Source: Candidatus Paraburkholderia calva (GTDB lineage Bacteria; Pseudomonadota; Gammaproteobacteria; Burkholderiales; Burkholderiaceae). Taken from it: 52,060 nucleotides of DNA. Below are positions 1 through 9,914 of this stretch, one piece after another. The notes below the pieces were generated by a model. That model did no database searches. It had not been told where the DNA came from and saw only the letters and a program-made list of their open reading frames with translations. The stretch is taken from positions 1 through 52,060 of the forward strand of contig LFLF01000008.1 in assembly GCA_001184395.1 (NCBI GenBank). The letters run 5' to 3'. Made by a program: the position numbers and the translations under genes. The stretch's first letter is position 1. Each line of letters starts with the position of its first letter.

Positions 1-321
1 GAGCAAGGCGTCTATGGAGATAGCGCCTATGCGAGCCAGAAAGCGCTGATGCGTGGCAAGGCCGCCAAGGCACGCGACTTCACCAATCAGCGTACGCGTC
101 GGGCGGGCGAAATTGACAAGGTAGCGCGCGGCAAGAATCGCAACAAGTCGAAGATCGGTGCTCGCGTTGAGCAGGGGTTTGCTGTTGTCAAACGCCTGTG
201 GGGCTTCACGAAGGTGCGCTATCGGGGTCTGGCGAAGAACGCCAATCGGGCTTTCGTTGCGCTGGCGTTGACCAACGTTTATCTTTCGCGCAAGCGATTG
301 ATGGCACAGGTTCGCCCGTAA
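1..321 (+). CDS. IS5-family transposase, C-terminal fragment
   Basis: The reading frame is open from base 1 to the TAA at 319-321 and encodes about 106 residues. It begins near the motif VYGDSAYAS, whose Asp is one of the catalytic DDE residues. It then has the basic stretch around RTRRAGEIDK and the signature Y/R-E-K-like region ending in GFAVVKRLWGFTKVRYRGL, typical of IS5-type enzymes. The N-terminal two thirds lie outside the window, so this is partial because of the window edge. Whether the full copy is functional cannot be judged. The frame is clean in the visible part. Confidence 0.85.
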   Translation, partial: EQGVYGDSAYASQKALMRGKAAKARDFTNQRTRRAGEIDKVARGKNRNKSKIGARVEQGFAVVKRLWGFTKVRYRGLAKNANRAFVALALTNVYLSRKRLMAQVRP

Positions 322-460
322 TGGGGGAAAGCGGGCCGCAGGCCCAGGCGCAACACCCTGGTGGACCGGAAATCCAGGTGCAAAGCCTCACTCACGATGA
401 ATCTGCCGCTGTTTGCGCCTAAATCGATGAATACAACCGGCTGCTTCAGCGTTGCCTTAA
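1..460 (+). mobile_element. IS5-family element, right end (cut by window edge)
   Basis: The element enters from before the window and carries the 3' part of a DDE transposase. It ends in the terminal inverted repeat TCAGCGTTGCC at 446-456, followed by TTAA at 457-460. The reverse complement of this end, GGCAACGCTGA, also preceded by TTAA, opens the element at 51836 near the other edge of the window. That match defines the end of the element and suggests a TTAA target. The region 322-445 between the stop codon and the inverted repeat is non-coding. Both elements have the same orientation. I infer copies of one element type but cannot see either whole copy. Confidence 0.8.
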
Positions 461-500
461 AGCTTTCTTAAAAATTGAGGATTCGACGGGAACTTCCATG

Positions 501-535
501 AAAAAGGGCGGCCCATCCTTGCGGATGGCCGCCCT
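501..535 (-). terminator. Rho-independent terminator for the two-component genes
   Basis: On the minus strand a GC-rich hairpin (GGGCGGC / GCCGCCC arms at 506-535, one bulge, loop of four) is followed by a run of five T (505-501). It lies about 70 bases past the stop of the sensor kinase pseudogene, so it would end that transcript. The rest of 461-606 holds nothing else that I recognise. Confidence 0.7.
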
Positions 536-606
536 GCACGATGCTTACTGATTTGATTCGGATTGTATTACGGCACCGTAATGCAAGGCGGTGACCGCAT
601 GCGGCT

Positions 607-1927
607 TTAGAACGTGATGGTCGCCTTCAACCCGCCTGCGGGCGATTCGCCGCGCGCGACCGCCGCCTTGTGCTGATCGGCGATGCGCCGCACGATCGCG
701 GGTCCCAGTCCGGTGCCCGACACGTCGGTCCGCGCACGGTCCGCATGCTCTCCCATGCGATAAAAACGGTCGAACACACGCTCGCGCTCTTCCTTGGGAA
801 TGCCCGGACCCGAGTCCGAAATCTCCACGGTCGGCCGGCCGTCGCGCACCTTCAGCGCAACGTCCACGCGTCCGCCGGGCGGCGTGTATTTCGTCGCGTT
901 ATCGACGAGATTGTTGAACATCACGCGCAGCGAATCCGAGTCGCCCGTCACCGTCGCCGGCTCGCTCGTTTCGATGCCGAAATCGACGCCGCGCTCCTGC
1001 GCGACCAGCACGTAATTGCGCACGCATTCGTCGAGCAGCGCGCTCAGATCGACGCGCGTCTCGACCGCCTTGCCGTCCGGTTCCGAACGCACCAATGCGA
1101 GCAATTGCTCGGCGAGTCGTGTCGCCCGCGCGATGCCTTCCTTCGTGCAGGTCCGCGAGCGCCTCGCGCCGCGTCTCGTCGTCCTGCGCGCGCGACGAGT
1201 TGCGCCTGAATCTGCACGGCGGCGAGCGGCGTGCGCAATTCGTGCGCGGCATCGGCGACGAAGGCCTTTTGCGTATCGAGCGCGGTGGACAAGCGCGCCA
1301 GCAGCGCATTGAGCGCGCGCACCACGGGCCGTACTTCCTGCGGCAGGCGTTGATCGGAGAGCGCGGATCGAGCGCTTCGGGATGACGCGTGTCGAGCGCG
1401 CGCGTGACGCGTTGCAGAGGCATGAGGCCGCGTCCGACGATCACCCAGATGGCGACGCCCAGGAGCGGCGGCAGCACCACGAGCGGCCACAACATGCGCC
1501 ACGCGACGCCCGCCGCGACGCGACGCGACGCGACGCGATTGCGGATCAACAGCGGCTGCGCCAGTTGCACAACATTGTCGCCGACGATCGCGTCGTACAC
1601 GCGCCATTCGCCGCGCGGCGTGGATTCCGTGGAGAAGCCGAGTTCGGCATGTGGCGCGAACGGCACGCGCGGATGCGAGTAGTACATCAGCACGCCGTTG
1701 CGGTTCCAGATCTGGATGACGACGCCTTCGTCGCTCTCGCTGCGCGAACTGAGCACGGATGAAAACGGTTCGGACGGCAGCGCCGCCGCGATCTGCTGAA
1801 GCTGGTAATCGAACAGTTCGTTGGCTTCGGCGAGCGCCGGCCGGTAGATGAGCCAACCCGCAAAGCCCACGCCGACGATCACGAGCGCGAGCAGCCAGAT
1901 GAGCAGTTGCCGGCGAATCGAACGCAT
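607..1927 (-). pseudogene. Sensor histidine kinase, QseC/BasS type, frameshifted
   Basis: This is the remnant of an inner-membrane two-component sensor kinase. Reading from 1927, the first frame gives an N-terminal membrane helix, a periplasmic sensor region and a second membrane helix. The dimerisation box [11 protein letters not shown] lies in a second frame, and the downstream helix ([12 protein letters not shown]) needs a return to the first. A third frame then gives the ATP-binding domain, with [22 protein letters not shown] and a G2 box read as GTGLGPAI instead of the usual GLGLAI. At least three frameshifts separate these parts, so no intact kinase can be made. The start overlaps the stop of the response regulator, as in an operon. 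Whether it was QseC or BasS/PmrB cannot be told from sequence alone. Confidence 0.85.
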
Positions 1928-2567
1928 CAGGCGTCCTTCGCGACCATGTAGCCCAGGCCGCGCACGGTGCGGATAAGATCCGCACCGAGCTTCTTGCGCA
2001 GCGAGTGGATATACACCTCGACCGTGTTGCTGCCGATCTCCTCGCTCCAGCCGTAAATCTTCTCGTCGAGCTGGCTCTTGGAGAGCACGGCGCCGAGGCG
2101 CGCCATCAACGCTTCAAGGAGCGCGAACGCGCGCGCCGCCAGCGTGACCTGATGGCCGACCGGATCGAGCGTCAGTTCGCCGTACCGCACGAGCGATTCG
2201 CCGCGGCCCGCGCGATGGCGGATCAGCGCACGCATGCGCGCGCCGAGTTCATCGAGATCGAAGGGCTTGACGAGGTAATCGTCCGCGCCGGCGGCGAGGC
2301 CCTTGACGCGATCCGCGATCGCATCGCGCGCGTTGACGACCAACACCGGCAGCGCGTTGCCGCGCGCACGAGGGTTTTCATTACTTCGAGGCCGTCGCGT
2401 TTGGGAAGGCCCAGGTCGAGCAGCATCATGTCGCACGGCTCGCCGCTAACGGCTGTCAGCGCCGCCTCGCCGTCCTGCACCCAGTTGACCGCGAAACCGT
2501 CCGCGCGCAGCGCCTTGCGCACGCCTTCGGTGATCATCCGGTCATCTTCGACAAGCAGAATTCGCAT
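1927..2567 (-). pseudogene. OmpR-family response regulator, QseB/BasR type, frameshifted
   Basis: The receiver domain starts at 2567 (MRILLVEDDRM) and contains the phospho-acceptor region MLLDLGLPKRDGLEV. It runs out of frame near 2365. The second frame supplies the end of the receiver (GADDYLVKPFDLDELGAR) and a winged-helix DNA-binding domain (SNTVEVYIHSLRKKLG, IRTVRGLGYM). In the effector domain the segment before FALLEAL is several residues shorter than usual, which suggests a small deletion as well. It is the partner of the kinase remnant immediately downstream. The divergent neighbour is the intact cell-wall gene dacB. Confidence 0.85.
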
Positions 2568-2785
2568 GGCTCTAGCCTATTGTGGGGGTGATACGGTCCT
2601 TTCAGATGTGACTCATTTTAGCCGCGCGGCACTTAAGCCGGACTTAACCGCGCGCCACCCGGCACGCGCGTTCGCTATTCGTATGAGTTCCGCAAGCGAG
2701 CTTGTCTACAATGAGCGCTTTGCCTGCCCGGATCGTGCCGATCCGGGTAGCGTGGTCCGCGAAAACAAGCCAACGACAAGCCTCC

Positions 2786-2821
2786 ATGCCGCACGCCTTT
2801 TCCATGCCGCATGCCTTTTCC
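2786..2821 (+). repeat. 18-bp tandem duplication, in frame, start of dacB
   Basis: Two adjacent 18-base units (2786-2803 and 2804-2821) differ at one base (C/T) and encode MPHAFS twice. The added length is a multiple of three, so the reading frame survives. It is one of ten similar duplications in the window. Confidence 0.9.
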
Positions 2822-4378
2822 GCATTCCGTCTTCCGTCCACACGCCGGGCATCGGCCGCGCTCGCCGCGACGCTCGCTTGCGCCATGCTCGGGCCGATGC
2901 CCGCAGCCTATGCGCGTGGCGGCAGCTCCAAGGCCAAATCGCAGCGGCATGCGCCCGAACGCGCCGCGCGCGGTGCGAAGGCCAAGAGCGCTAAAGCGCA
3001 CGTACCGGCCGGTCGGCTTCCCGTCACCGTGATGGCCGCGCTGGCGAAGGTGCACGTCCCGCTCTCGTCGATGAGCGTGGTCGTGGAGCGCATCGGCGCG
3101 GCGGCGCCGCTGGCCGCGCTCAACGCAAACGAGCCGATGCTGCCCGCCTCCACGATGAAGCTCGTCACGACCTATTCGGGCCTGTCGCTGCTCGGCCCCG
3201 ACTATCGCTGGAAGACGACCGCGTACGCCAACGGCCAGCTCGCCGCGCAAGGCGTGCTGCACGGCAATCTGTATATCCAGATCACCGGCGATCCGAAGCT
3301 GGTGCCAGAAGAACTGATCGATCTCGTCGAACAGATCCGCAAGAGCGGAATCACGGGTATCGACGACGCGCTGGTGCTCGACAAGCGCTACTTCGACGCC
3401 TCGACGCGCGATCTGCCTGCCTTCGACACGGACGAATCCGCACCCTACAACGTCGGTCCCGATCCGCTGCTGTATGCGTTCAAGTTGCTGTCCTTCACGT
3501 TGACGCTCAACACGGACGGTCAGGTGTCCATCGATGTGCTGCCGCAACTCGCGCAATTGCAGATCGACAACGAACTGCGCGTGACGCGCGGCGCGTGCAC
3601 CGGCTCGCTGCAGGCGGCGTCGCCGAGCGTCGCGCAGACGCAGGGCGGCTTCGTGCAGGCGTCCTGCGTCTGCGACTATCCGCTGCGCTGCGGGCCGCGT
3701 ACTGTCAACGTCGCCGCGCTCGATCATTCGATCTTCTTCGCGGGCGGCTTTCTCGCGCTGTGGAAGCAGGCGGGCGGCACCTTCAACGGCACCACGCAAG
3801 GCCCGACGTCGTCATCGGCGCGGCTGGTCGGCACGCATCGCAGCCCGGTGCTGTCAGACGTGGTGCGCGACATCAACAAGTTCAGCAACAACGTGATGGC
3901 GCGCAACCTCTTCCTCACCATTGGCGCAACCGAATTCAAGTCGCTCGCGACCACCGCCAAATCCGCCGCCGCGATCCAGACCTTCCTGCGCAAAAGCGCT
4001 CTGCCGATGAACGGCCTCGTGCTCGACAACGGCTCGAGCCTGTCGCGCGAGGAGCACATCAGCGCGGCATCGCTCGCCGATCTGCTGGTCGCGGCCAATT
4101 CGAGCCCGGTGGCACAGGTGTTCGTCGAATCGCTGCCGATCGCGGGCACCATGCGCAACCGCCTCACCAACGCGGGCGCGCTCGGCAACGTGCACATCAA
4201 GACCGGCACGCTGCACGACGTGCGCGCGATCACGGGCTATCTCGGCGCGGCCAACGGCGAAAGTTACGTGGTGGTGAGCTTCATCAACGATCCGTGCGCG
4301 GAAGCGGCACGCGCCGCCCACGATGCGCTGCTCGAATGGATCTACGAAGGCGCGCGCAAGACCGCCGAGCTCGACTGA
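2786..4378 (+). CDS. dacB: D-alanyl-D-alanine carboxypeptidase/endopeptidase, PBP4 family
   Basis: This is a periplasmic serine hydrolase that trims or cleaves peptidoglycan stem peptides (530 residues). The three penicillin-binding motifs are present and in order: S-T-M-K at about 122-125, S-N-N at about 367-369 and K-T-G at about 472-474. The N-terminus has a signal peptide ending around PMPAAYA, followed by a basic Ala/Lys-rich linker. I chose ATG 2786. The frame is open further upstream but no better start is evident. An 18-bp tandem duplication at the very start doubles the residues MPHAFS and keeps the frame. The gene is transcribed away from the dead two-component pair. It appears intact. 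Confidence 0.9.
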   Translation: MPHAFSMPHAFSAFRLPSTRRASAALAATLACAMLGPMPAAYARGGSSKAKSQRHAPERAARGAKAKSAKAHVPAGRLPVTVMAALAKVHVPLSSMSVVVERIGAAAPLAALNANEPMLPASTMKLVTTYSGLSLLGPDYRWKTTAYANGQLAAQGVLHGNLYIQITGDPKLVPEELIDLVEQIRKSGITGIDDALVLDKRYFDASTRDLPAFDTDESAPYNVGPDPLLYAFKLLSFTLTLNTDGQVSIDVLPQLAQLQIDNELRVTRGACTGSLQAASPSVAQTQGGFVQASCVCDYPLRCGPRTVNVAALDHSIFFAGGFLALWKQAGGTFNGTTQGPTSSSARLVGTHRSPVLSDVVRDINKFSNNVMARNLFLTIGATEFKSLATTAKSAAAIQTFLRKSALPMNGLVLDNGSSLSREEHISAASLADLLVAANSSPVAQVFVESLPIAGTMRNRLTNAGALGNVHIKTGTLHDVRAITGYLGAANGESYVVVSFINDPCAEAARAAHDALLEWIYEGARKTAELD

Positions 4379-4403
4379 CCTCACTTCGGCTTCGGGTGAT
4401 CCC

Positions 4404-4429
4404 GCACCGGGTGTGCGCATACCCGGTGC
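4404..4429. other. Hairpin after dacB
   Basis: Perfect 9-base inverted arms, GCACCGGGT (4404-4412) and ACCCGGTGC (4421-4429), enclose an 8-base loop 26 bases after the dacB stop. There is no T tract, so it may stabilise the dacB mRNA end or terminate only weakly. Confidence 0.4.
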
Positions 4430-4615
4430 ACGACTCGGCCGCTTCGGCAATCGAGCCAAACCCGCCCGCGCGCCCGCCCGACTGAAGCTTTCTTCTACGA
4501 TGTCCCGCCCGGCCGGGCGCGCGCGGCGTGTACGCTGTCGAGCACGGCGCATCGGCCACACTGGGTATGACCGGATAAGCGACATGGTTCGCACGGCTCA
4601 ACATCGTCCGCACAT

Positions 4616-5771
4616 GTGGCACAATGCAATGCAGCGGATGCGCCGCCGAAGCACGGGAAGCACACCGAAGCCCGACACGAGGCCAGGCCACGCACCGCAC
4701 TGGTGCGCGCCCGCATCGCCACGGCGAGCGCCGCATTCGCTCTGCTCGCGGCTTGCGCGGCGGGAGCGACGACAACAACTCGCTGCCCGCAGGCGGCGTC
4801 AAGCTGCAAGTGGTGTCTTTCGGCGGCAGCCTGTCCGATGTCGGCACCTATGCGCCGGTGGCAGCGGCCAACTTCGGCGGCGGCTGCTTCACGACGAGTC
4901 CGGGACAAATCTGGGTGCAGGACGTCGCGCAGTACTACAGCGACACCCTCAAGCCCGCGATGACCGGCGGCTTCGGCGTAGCGCCCCGTGATCCAATCAG
5001 GGCTCGGCTACGCGCAGGGCGGTTCGCGCGTGGCCAACCCGATCGGCATCGGATACGCGACGACGGACCCGGCCAACTACACGGGCGCGCTGACGGTGCC
5101 GGTCGCCCAACAATTGACCAACTACCTGACGGCGCACGGCAGCTTCAACGCGAACCAACTGGTGATCGTCAACGGCGGCGCGAACGACATTCTGTACAAC
5201 TTGCAGGCCGTTCAGACGGGTGCGATCACACCGGCTCAGGCGACGGCGGCGATCGGGCAGGCGGCCATCGATCTGGCGGGGGTCATCGGCAAGATTCTGC
5301 AGAGCGGCGCGACGCACGTGCTGGTATCGAACGTGCCGGACATCGGCACCACGCCGTAGGGGATGATGAGCAGCGCGACCACCAAGGCCTTGCTGACGAG
5401 GCGTCGCGGGCTTCAATCAAGTGCTAGCGGCGGCGCTGATGCAAGGCGGGCTGATGTCGAAAGTCATCTATCTGGACATCGTGCCGGCGCTGGCCAACAT
5501 CACGGCGAACTATACGCAGTACGGGTTCGCGGTGTCGAACACGGGCACCGCGTGCAATCTGCAAGCGATGGCCGCAGCCGCCACCAAGTATGGCGAGCCC
5601 GACTTGCAGGACTTCGCAACCTCGCTGTTCTGCTCGCCGCAGAACTACACGGTGGCAAACGCGGATCAGGCCTACATGTACGCCGACACCGTGCATCCGA
5701 CGACGCATCTGCATGCGCTCTACGCGCAGACGGCGGAGCAGACGGTGGCGAAATCGGGGTTGGGTAAGTAA
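4616..5771 (+). pseudogene. GDSL-type secreted esterase/lipase, multiply broken
   Basis: The pieces belong to an SGNH/GDSL hydrolase. A lipoprotein-like leader (ALLAACAAG, about 4720-4765) is in one frame. Block I reads VVSFGGSLSDVGTYAP in a second frame, where the usual FGDSLSD Asp has become Gly. The block with the conserved GGANDILYNL lies in a third frame from 4988, which stops at 5359. The C-terminal catalytic block YADTVHPTTHLHALYA (Asp-x-x-His) is in the frame ending at 5771. At least three frame changes and one stop separate the parts. Intact relatives in Burkholderia are secreted lipolytic enzymes of about 370 residues. Confidence 0.85.
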
Positions 5772-5796
5772 GGACGCGTGATCGATCGACGCGAAA

Positions 5797-5845
5797 AAGC
5801 CGCCCGGCGAGAAATTGCCGGGCGGCTTGCTGGGCGGCTTTTTTC
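5797..5845 (+). terminator. Rho-independent terminator after the esterase remnant
   Basis: Arms AGCCGCCCGGC and GCCGGGCGGCT (about 5798-5827) enclose an 8-base loop. A second copy of the right arm's GGGCGGC follows, and then a run of T ending at 5845. A run of A precedes the hairpin, so it could also work on the minus strand, where purK-sua5 transcripts end. The rest of 5846-5982 shows no gene. Confidence 0.75.
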
Positions 5846-5982
5846 ATCCTTCGAAACCGGACATCAGGAATGTTTCCGCGCTTGTCCCGCCGCCAGGCAG
5901 TTATGCCAAATCGAAATGCAAAATGCCATGTAAATCGGACAGAAGCGACTTCTTTGCCCAACTTACATGGCACTCGCTTCGA

Positions 5983-7011
5983 TCACGCGCCCCCTTCGAA
6001 CGCCGCCGCCCTCCCCAGCCGGTCGTTGACCGCGATCCACTCCACCGTCTCTGGCAGCTTTTCGATCAGAATCCGCTCAACATTCGCGCGGTCCAGCGCG
6101 TGCAGCAAGCCGTACAGATCGCGCGCATAGCTTTGCGGATCTTCCGGCGCGGCCACGAAGTGCACGTGCGCGGCATCGGCCCACTCCTTCGCGCTCGACG
6201 CCCGCGCCACCAGCGCGATCTTCTTCCCGCTCGACCTGTCGAACGCGGCGATCCACGGCTCGATCGCCGCGAACGGCAGCAGTGCCAGCGGCGTGCGCGG
6301 CGCGTAATGCGCTTTCAGCGTGCCCGACACGCGCGGCGCGGTGGCGTCCGTGCCATCGGGCAGACGCGGTGCAGTGCCGATCACGTCCGCGATCTGTTGC
6401 GGACTCACCTGCCCCGGCCGCAGCAAGGCCGGAAATCCGCGCGACAAATCCAGAATGGTCGATTCGATGCCCACGTCCGCCGCGCCGCCGTCGAGCACGT
6501 GCACGGCGCTGCCGAACTCGTCGCGCACATGCTGCGCGGTCGTCGGACTGATGTGTCCGAAGCGGTTCGCCGACGGACCCGCCACGCCGCCCTGCTTGCC
6601 TGTGCCGAGCCGCCGCCGATGAAACGCCGACAGCATCGCCTGCGCCACCGGATGCGACGGCATGCGCACGCCCACCGAATCCTGTCCGCCGCTCACGGCA
6701 GCCGAAATGTGATCCGCGCGGTTCAGAATGAGTGTCAGCGGGCCGGGCCAGAACGCATCGATGAGTTTTTGCGCATCGGCGGGCAGGTCGCGCACCCAAT
6801 AACCGGGATCGGCCTCTGGCGCGAAATGCACGATCACCGGATGATTCGCCGGCCGCCCCTTCGCCGCATAGATTCGCGCGATGGCATCCGCGTTCTCGGC
6901 GTCGCCGCCGAGACCGTAGACCGTTTCGGTCGGGAACGCGACGAGTTCGCCGGCGTCGAGCAGTGCCGCCGCCTCGTCGATCTGCGCGGCACTCGGATGG
7001 ATGATGGTCAT
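5983..7011 (-). CDS. L-threonylcarbamoyladenylate synthase (Sua5/YrdC family)
   Basis: This enzyme makes threonylcarbamoyl-AMP from threonine, bicarbonate and ATP, the first step of the t6A modification at position 37 of ANN-decoding tRNAs. The 342 residues contain the YrdC domain (FPTETVYGLGGDA near the N-terminus, KGRPANHP, VRMPSHP, GPSANRFGHISPT). A Sua5-type C-terminal domain follows (LKAHYAPRTPLALLP). The length fits the long Sua5 form rather than short TsaC. ATG 7011 is chosen because the YrdC domain begins right after it. It sits 26 bases past purK on the same strand and probably shares its transcript. It looks intact. The stretch HRRRLGTGKQ before GGVAGPSAN is somewhat unusual. Confidence 0.9.
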   Translation of the reverse strand: MTIIHPSAAQIDEAAALLDAGELVAFPTETVYGLGGDAENADAIARIYAAKGRPANHPVIVHFAPEADPGYWVRDLPADAQKLIDAFWPGPLTLILNRADHISAAVSGGQDSVGVRMPSHPVAQAMLSAFHRRRLGTGKQGGVAGPSANRFGHISPTTAQHVRDEFGSAVHVLDGGAADVGIESTILDLSRGFPALLRPGQVSPQQIADVIGTAPRLPDGTDATAPRVSGTLKAHYAPRTPLALLPFAAIEPWIAAFDRSSGKKIALVARASSAKEWADAAHVHFVAAPEDPQSYARDLYGLLHALDRANVERILIEKLPETVEWIAVNDRLGRAAAFEGGA

Positions 7012-7037
7012 TGCGAACTGCTTCTTCCGGTCAAGGC

Positions 7038-8225
7038 TCAATCGAGCATGATATGCAGCATGCGCGCGCAGTCGCGCGCCGCCGTGCGCGCTTCTTCCAG
7101 CGTCGCCGCCGTGAAATTGATGTGCCCCATCTTGCGGCCGGGACGCGCCTCTTCCTTGCCGTACAGATGCAGCCGCGCCGTCGGCATCGCCGCGACGTCG
7201 GTCCACGCGGGCGGGCGCGCCTTCTTGCCGTCGAACCAGATATCGCCAAGCAGGTTTAGCATCGCCGCGGGCGAGTGCTGGCGCGTGTCGCCGAGCGGCA
7301 TGCCGGTCATCGCGCGGACCTGCTGCTCGAACTGGCTGGTGGCGCAGGCATCGACCGTGTAGTGGCCGGAATTGTGCGGACGCGGCGCCATTTCGTTGGC
7401 GATCAGCGAGCCGTCTTCCAGCACGAAGAATTCGACGCACAACACGCCGACATACCCGAGCCTGGCGGCGATCGTCAGCGCGGCGTCCTGCGCCCGCGCG
7501 ACCAGCGCATCGGCCGCATCCGGCGCGGGCACGACCGTCTTCGCCAGAATGCCGTTCACGTGGGAGTTCTGGGCGAGCGGAAACACGGCGGATTTGCCGT
7601 CACAACCGCGCGCGATCAGCACGGACACCTCGTACTTCAGCGGCATGCGCTTTTCGAGCACGCACGGCACGCCCGACAGCGATGCATACGCCGTGCGTAC
7701 CTCATGCGCGTTGCGCACGATGACCTGTCCCTTGCCGTCGTAGCCCAGCCGCGCGGTCTTGAGGATGCCGGGCAGCACGGCAACGAGCGTGTCGTCGTCG
7801 AGCTTCTCCAGCGCTTCCGGCGATTCGATCAGCACGTGCGGCGCGACCGGCACGCCCGCTTCGGTGATGAAGCGCTTCTCCGCCACGCGATCCTGCGCAA
7901 TCGCCACGCAACTCGCCGCCGGACTCACGAAGGTGTACGATGCGAGAAATTCGAGGCTCGCGGAAGGCACGTTCTCGAATTCCGTCGATACCGCCGCGCA
8001 CAGGTGGCCGAGTTCGGGCAGCGCGGCCTGATCGTCGTAGGCGGCACGGATATGGCGATCGGCGACTGCGCCGGCCGGGCTCGTCGCGTCCGGGTCGAGT
8101 ACGGCGACACGATAGCCCATCGACTGCGCGGCGAAGCAGAACATGCGGCCGAGCTGGCCGCCGCCGAGCATGCCGAGCCAGGCGCACGGCAAAATGGGAG
8201 AGATCGGGGATTTTTGTGGGTTCAT
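7038..8225 (-). CDS. purK: N5-carboxyaminoimidazole ribonucleotide synthase
   Basis: PurK uses ATP and bicarbonate to carboxylate aminoimidazole ribonucleotide, the step before PurE in purine synthesis. The 395-residue product has the N-terminal motif [10 protein letters not shown] and the ATP-grasp core ([29 protein letters not shown]). It also has the metal-binding region [20 protein letters not shown] followed by HNSGHYT. Length and motifs match the family and the frame is clean. It lies downstream of purE in a purC-purE-purK-sua5 row on the minus strand, with a 126-base gap after purE that contains a small hairpin. Confidence 0.95.
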   Translation of the reverse strand: MNPQKSPISPILPCAWLGMLGGGQLGRMFCFAAQSMGYRVAVLDPDATSPAGAVADRHIRAAYDDQAALPELGHLCAAVSTEFENVPSASLEFLASYTFVSPAASCVAIAQDRVAEKRFITEAGVPVAPHVLIESPEALEKLDDDTLVAVLPGILKTARLGYDGKGQVIVRNAHEVRTAYASLSGVPCVLEKRMPLKYEVSVLIARGCDGKSAVFPLAQNSHVNGILAKTVVPAPDAADALVARAQDAALTIAARLGYVGVLCVEFFVLEDGSLIANEMAPRPHNSGHYTVDACATSQFEQQVRAMTGMPLGDTRQHSPAAMLNLLGDIWFDGKKARPPAWTDVAAMPTARLHLYGKEEARPGRKMGHINFTAATLEEARTAARDCARMLHIMLD

Positions 8226-8318
8226 CGTGGGGCTGGGTAGCGAACTGTGAGCATCGCGTGGGCAATCGACGCGGGCCGGGGCACTTTCATGGGCTTAACA
8301 GTGAGACGCAGTAGGAAA

Positions 8319-8338
8319 GGGCCGCTTCGCAACGGCCC
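8319..8338 (-). terminator. Possible weak terminator or attenuator between purE and purK
   Basis: GGGCCG (8319-8324) and CGGCCC (8333-8338) form a short stem with an 8-base loop. On the minus strand it is followed by TTTCC, a poor T tract. It could reduce purK transcription relative to purE, but the signal is weak. Confidence 0.3.
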
Positions 8339-8351
8339 ATGCCCATGCCTC

Positions 8352-8864
8352 TTACAGCGGCGGCAGCGTCATGTCGTGCGCCGCCTGGTTCTGCTTCGCG
8401 CGGAACGCTGCAAGCGCGTCCACATAGCGAGGTTCCCTCGCGCTCAGCACCGAGATCGCGAACAACGCCGCGTTCGCCGCGCCCGCCTCGCCGATCGCGA
8501 AGGTTGCGACCGGCACACCTTTGGGCATCTGCACGATCGAATGCAGCGAATCCACGCCCTTCAGATACTTGCTGACCGCCGGCACGCCGAGCACTGGCAC
8601 CGTGGTCTTCGCCGCGAGCATGCCCGGCAGATGCGCCGCGCCGCCCGCGCCCGCGATGATCGCTCGCAAACCGCGTGCACGCGCGCTTTCGGCATACACG
8701 AACATCTCGTCCGGCATGCGATGTGCCGAGACGACCTTCGCCTCGTACGGCACGCCGAATTCCTGAAGCATCGCCACGGCGTGCTTCATCACGTCCCAGT
8801 CGGAACTAGAGCCCATCAACACGCCGACCAGCGGCGCTTCATGCGTGTGAACTTCGTTCGTCAT
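8352..8864 (-). CDS. purE: N5-carboxyaminoimidazole ribonucleotide mutase
   Basis: PurE moves the carboxyl group of N5-CAIR to C4, giving CAIR in the purine pathway. The 170-residue protein shows the substrate-binding motifs [24 protein letters not shown] (catalytic His) and [13 protein letters not shown], all in expected order, so this is the class I mutase that works with PurK. The ATG at 8864 is 21 bases after the purC stop, and the genes are likely co-transcribed. No defects are seen. Confidence 0.95.
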   Translation of the reverse strand: MTNEVHTHEAPLVGVLMGSSSDWDVMKHAVAMLQEFGVPYEAKVVSAHRMPDEMFVYAESARARGLRAIIAGAGGAAHLPGMLAAKTTVPVLGVPAVSKYLKGVDSLHSIVQMPKGVPVATFAIGEAGAANAALFAISVLSAREPRYVDALAAFRAKQNQAAHDMTLPPL

Positions 8865-8885
8865 CTTTCTTCAACTCTGTCGAGC

Positions 8886-9776
8886 TTAGTCGAGCGTTTT
8901 GCCGGTCAGACGCTGCAGCGCTTCCTGATACCTCTCGGACGTCTTCGCGATCACGTCGTCCGGCAGTTTCGGCGCGGGCGGCTCCTTCTTCCATGTCTGC
9001 GTTTCCAGCCAGTCGCGCACGAACTGCTTGTCGAAGGACGGCGGATTGGTGCCGACTTGATAACCGTCGGCGGGCCAGAAGCGTGACGAATCGGCGGTCA
9101 GCACTTCGTCCATCAGATACAGCTCGCCCTTGTTGTCCAGACCGAATTCGAACTTCGTATCCGCGATGATGATGCCGAGCGTCGCCGCGTACTCGGCCGC
9201 TTCCTTGTACAGCGCGATGGAAATGCGCTTGATGGTCGCCGACAGCTCCGTGCCGATGCGGCGCTCCATCTCATCGTAGGTGATGTTTTCGTCGTGATAG
9301 CCCATTTCGGCCTTGGCCGCCGGCGTGAAGATCGGCTCGGGCAGTTTCTGCGCGTTCTGCAGACCCGGCGGCAATTCAACGCCGCACACGGAACCCGTTG
9401 CCTGATAGGCCTTCCACCCGCTGCCCGCGAGATAACCGCGCACGACCGCTTCGACCAGAATCGGCTCGAGACGCTTCACGACGACCGCGCGGCCTTTCAC
9501 CTGCTCGGTTTCATCGGCGGCGACGACGGACTCCGCGGTAATGCCGGTGTTGTGGTTCGGCACGATGTGGCCAAGCTTCTCGAACCAGAAATCGGCCATC
9601 GTGTTCAGCACGCAGCCCTTGTTCGGAATCGGCTCCCCCATGACGATGTCGAATACGGAAAGGCGGTCGGTCGTGACGATCAGGAGCTTGCCCTGACCGA
9701 CGGCGTAGTTGTCGCGGACCTTGCCGCGGCCGAGCAGCGGCAGCGATTTGATCGTGGATTTGTATAACGTGGACAT
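8886..9776 (-). CDS. purC: Phosphoribosylaminoimidazole-succinocarboxamide synthase
   Basis: SAICAR synthase joins CAIR and aspartate using ATP. The 296-residue length is the usual one for Burkholderia. The protein has the ATP-binding start [13 protein letters not shown], the signature [20 protein letters not shown] and the metal-site region [12 protein letters not shown]. The frame is open 18 codons further upstream, but ATG 9776 begins the conserved sequence [14 protein letters not shown]. It is first of the purC-purE-purK group. The stretch 9777-9914 upstream has no gene and probably holds the promoter. Confidence 0.95.
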   Translation of the reverse strand: MSTLYKSTIKSLPLLGRGKVRDNYAVGQGKLLIVTTDRLSVFDIVMGEPIPNKGCVLNTMADFWFEKLGHIVPNHNTGITAESVVAADETEQVKGRAVVVKRLEPILVEAVVRGYLAGSGWKAYQATGSVCGVELPPGLQNAQKLPEPIFTPAAKAEMGYHDENITYDEMERRIGTELSATIKRISIALYKEAAEYAATLGIIIADTKFEFGLDNKGELYLMDEVLTADSSRFWPADGYQVGTNPPSFDKQFVRDWLETQTWKKEPPAPKLPDDVIAKTSERYQEALQRLTGKTLD

Positions 9777-9914
9777 CGTCGTGTACCGAAGTAGGGCTGA
9801 AATGGCAAACCCCGCGCGTCGGATCTGCACGCGCGGGAGAAAAAAAAGCGAACTGGCTCCGAACCCGGAACCCGTTGATTTTACTTTACAAATACCACGA
9901 GGCTCAGATCAGTC

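Noticed and set aside
1512..1540. GCGAC repeated five times in the kinase remnant
   Set aside because: Simple 5-mer run encoding a plausible Arg/Val stretch. It is not of the 13-19 bp duplication type, so not counted.
5815..7362. 515-codon plus-strand frame opposite the Sua5-type gene
   Set aside because: Arg-rich shadow frame. The minus strand encodes a complete conserved enzyme.
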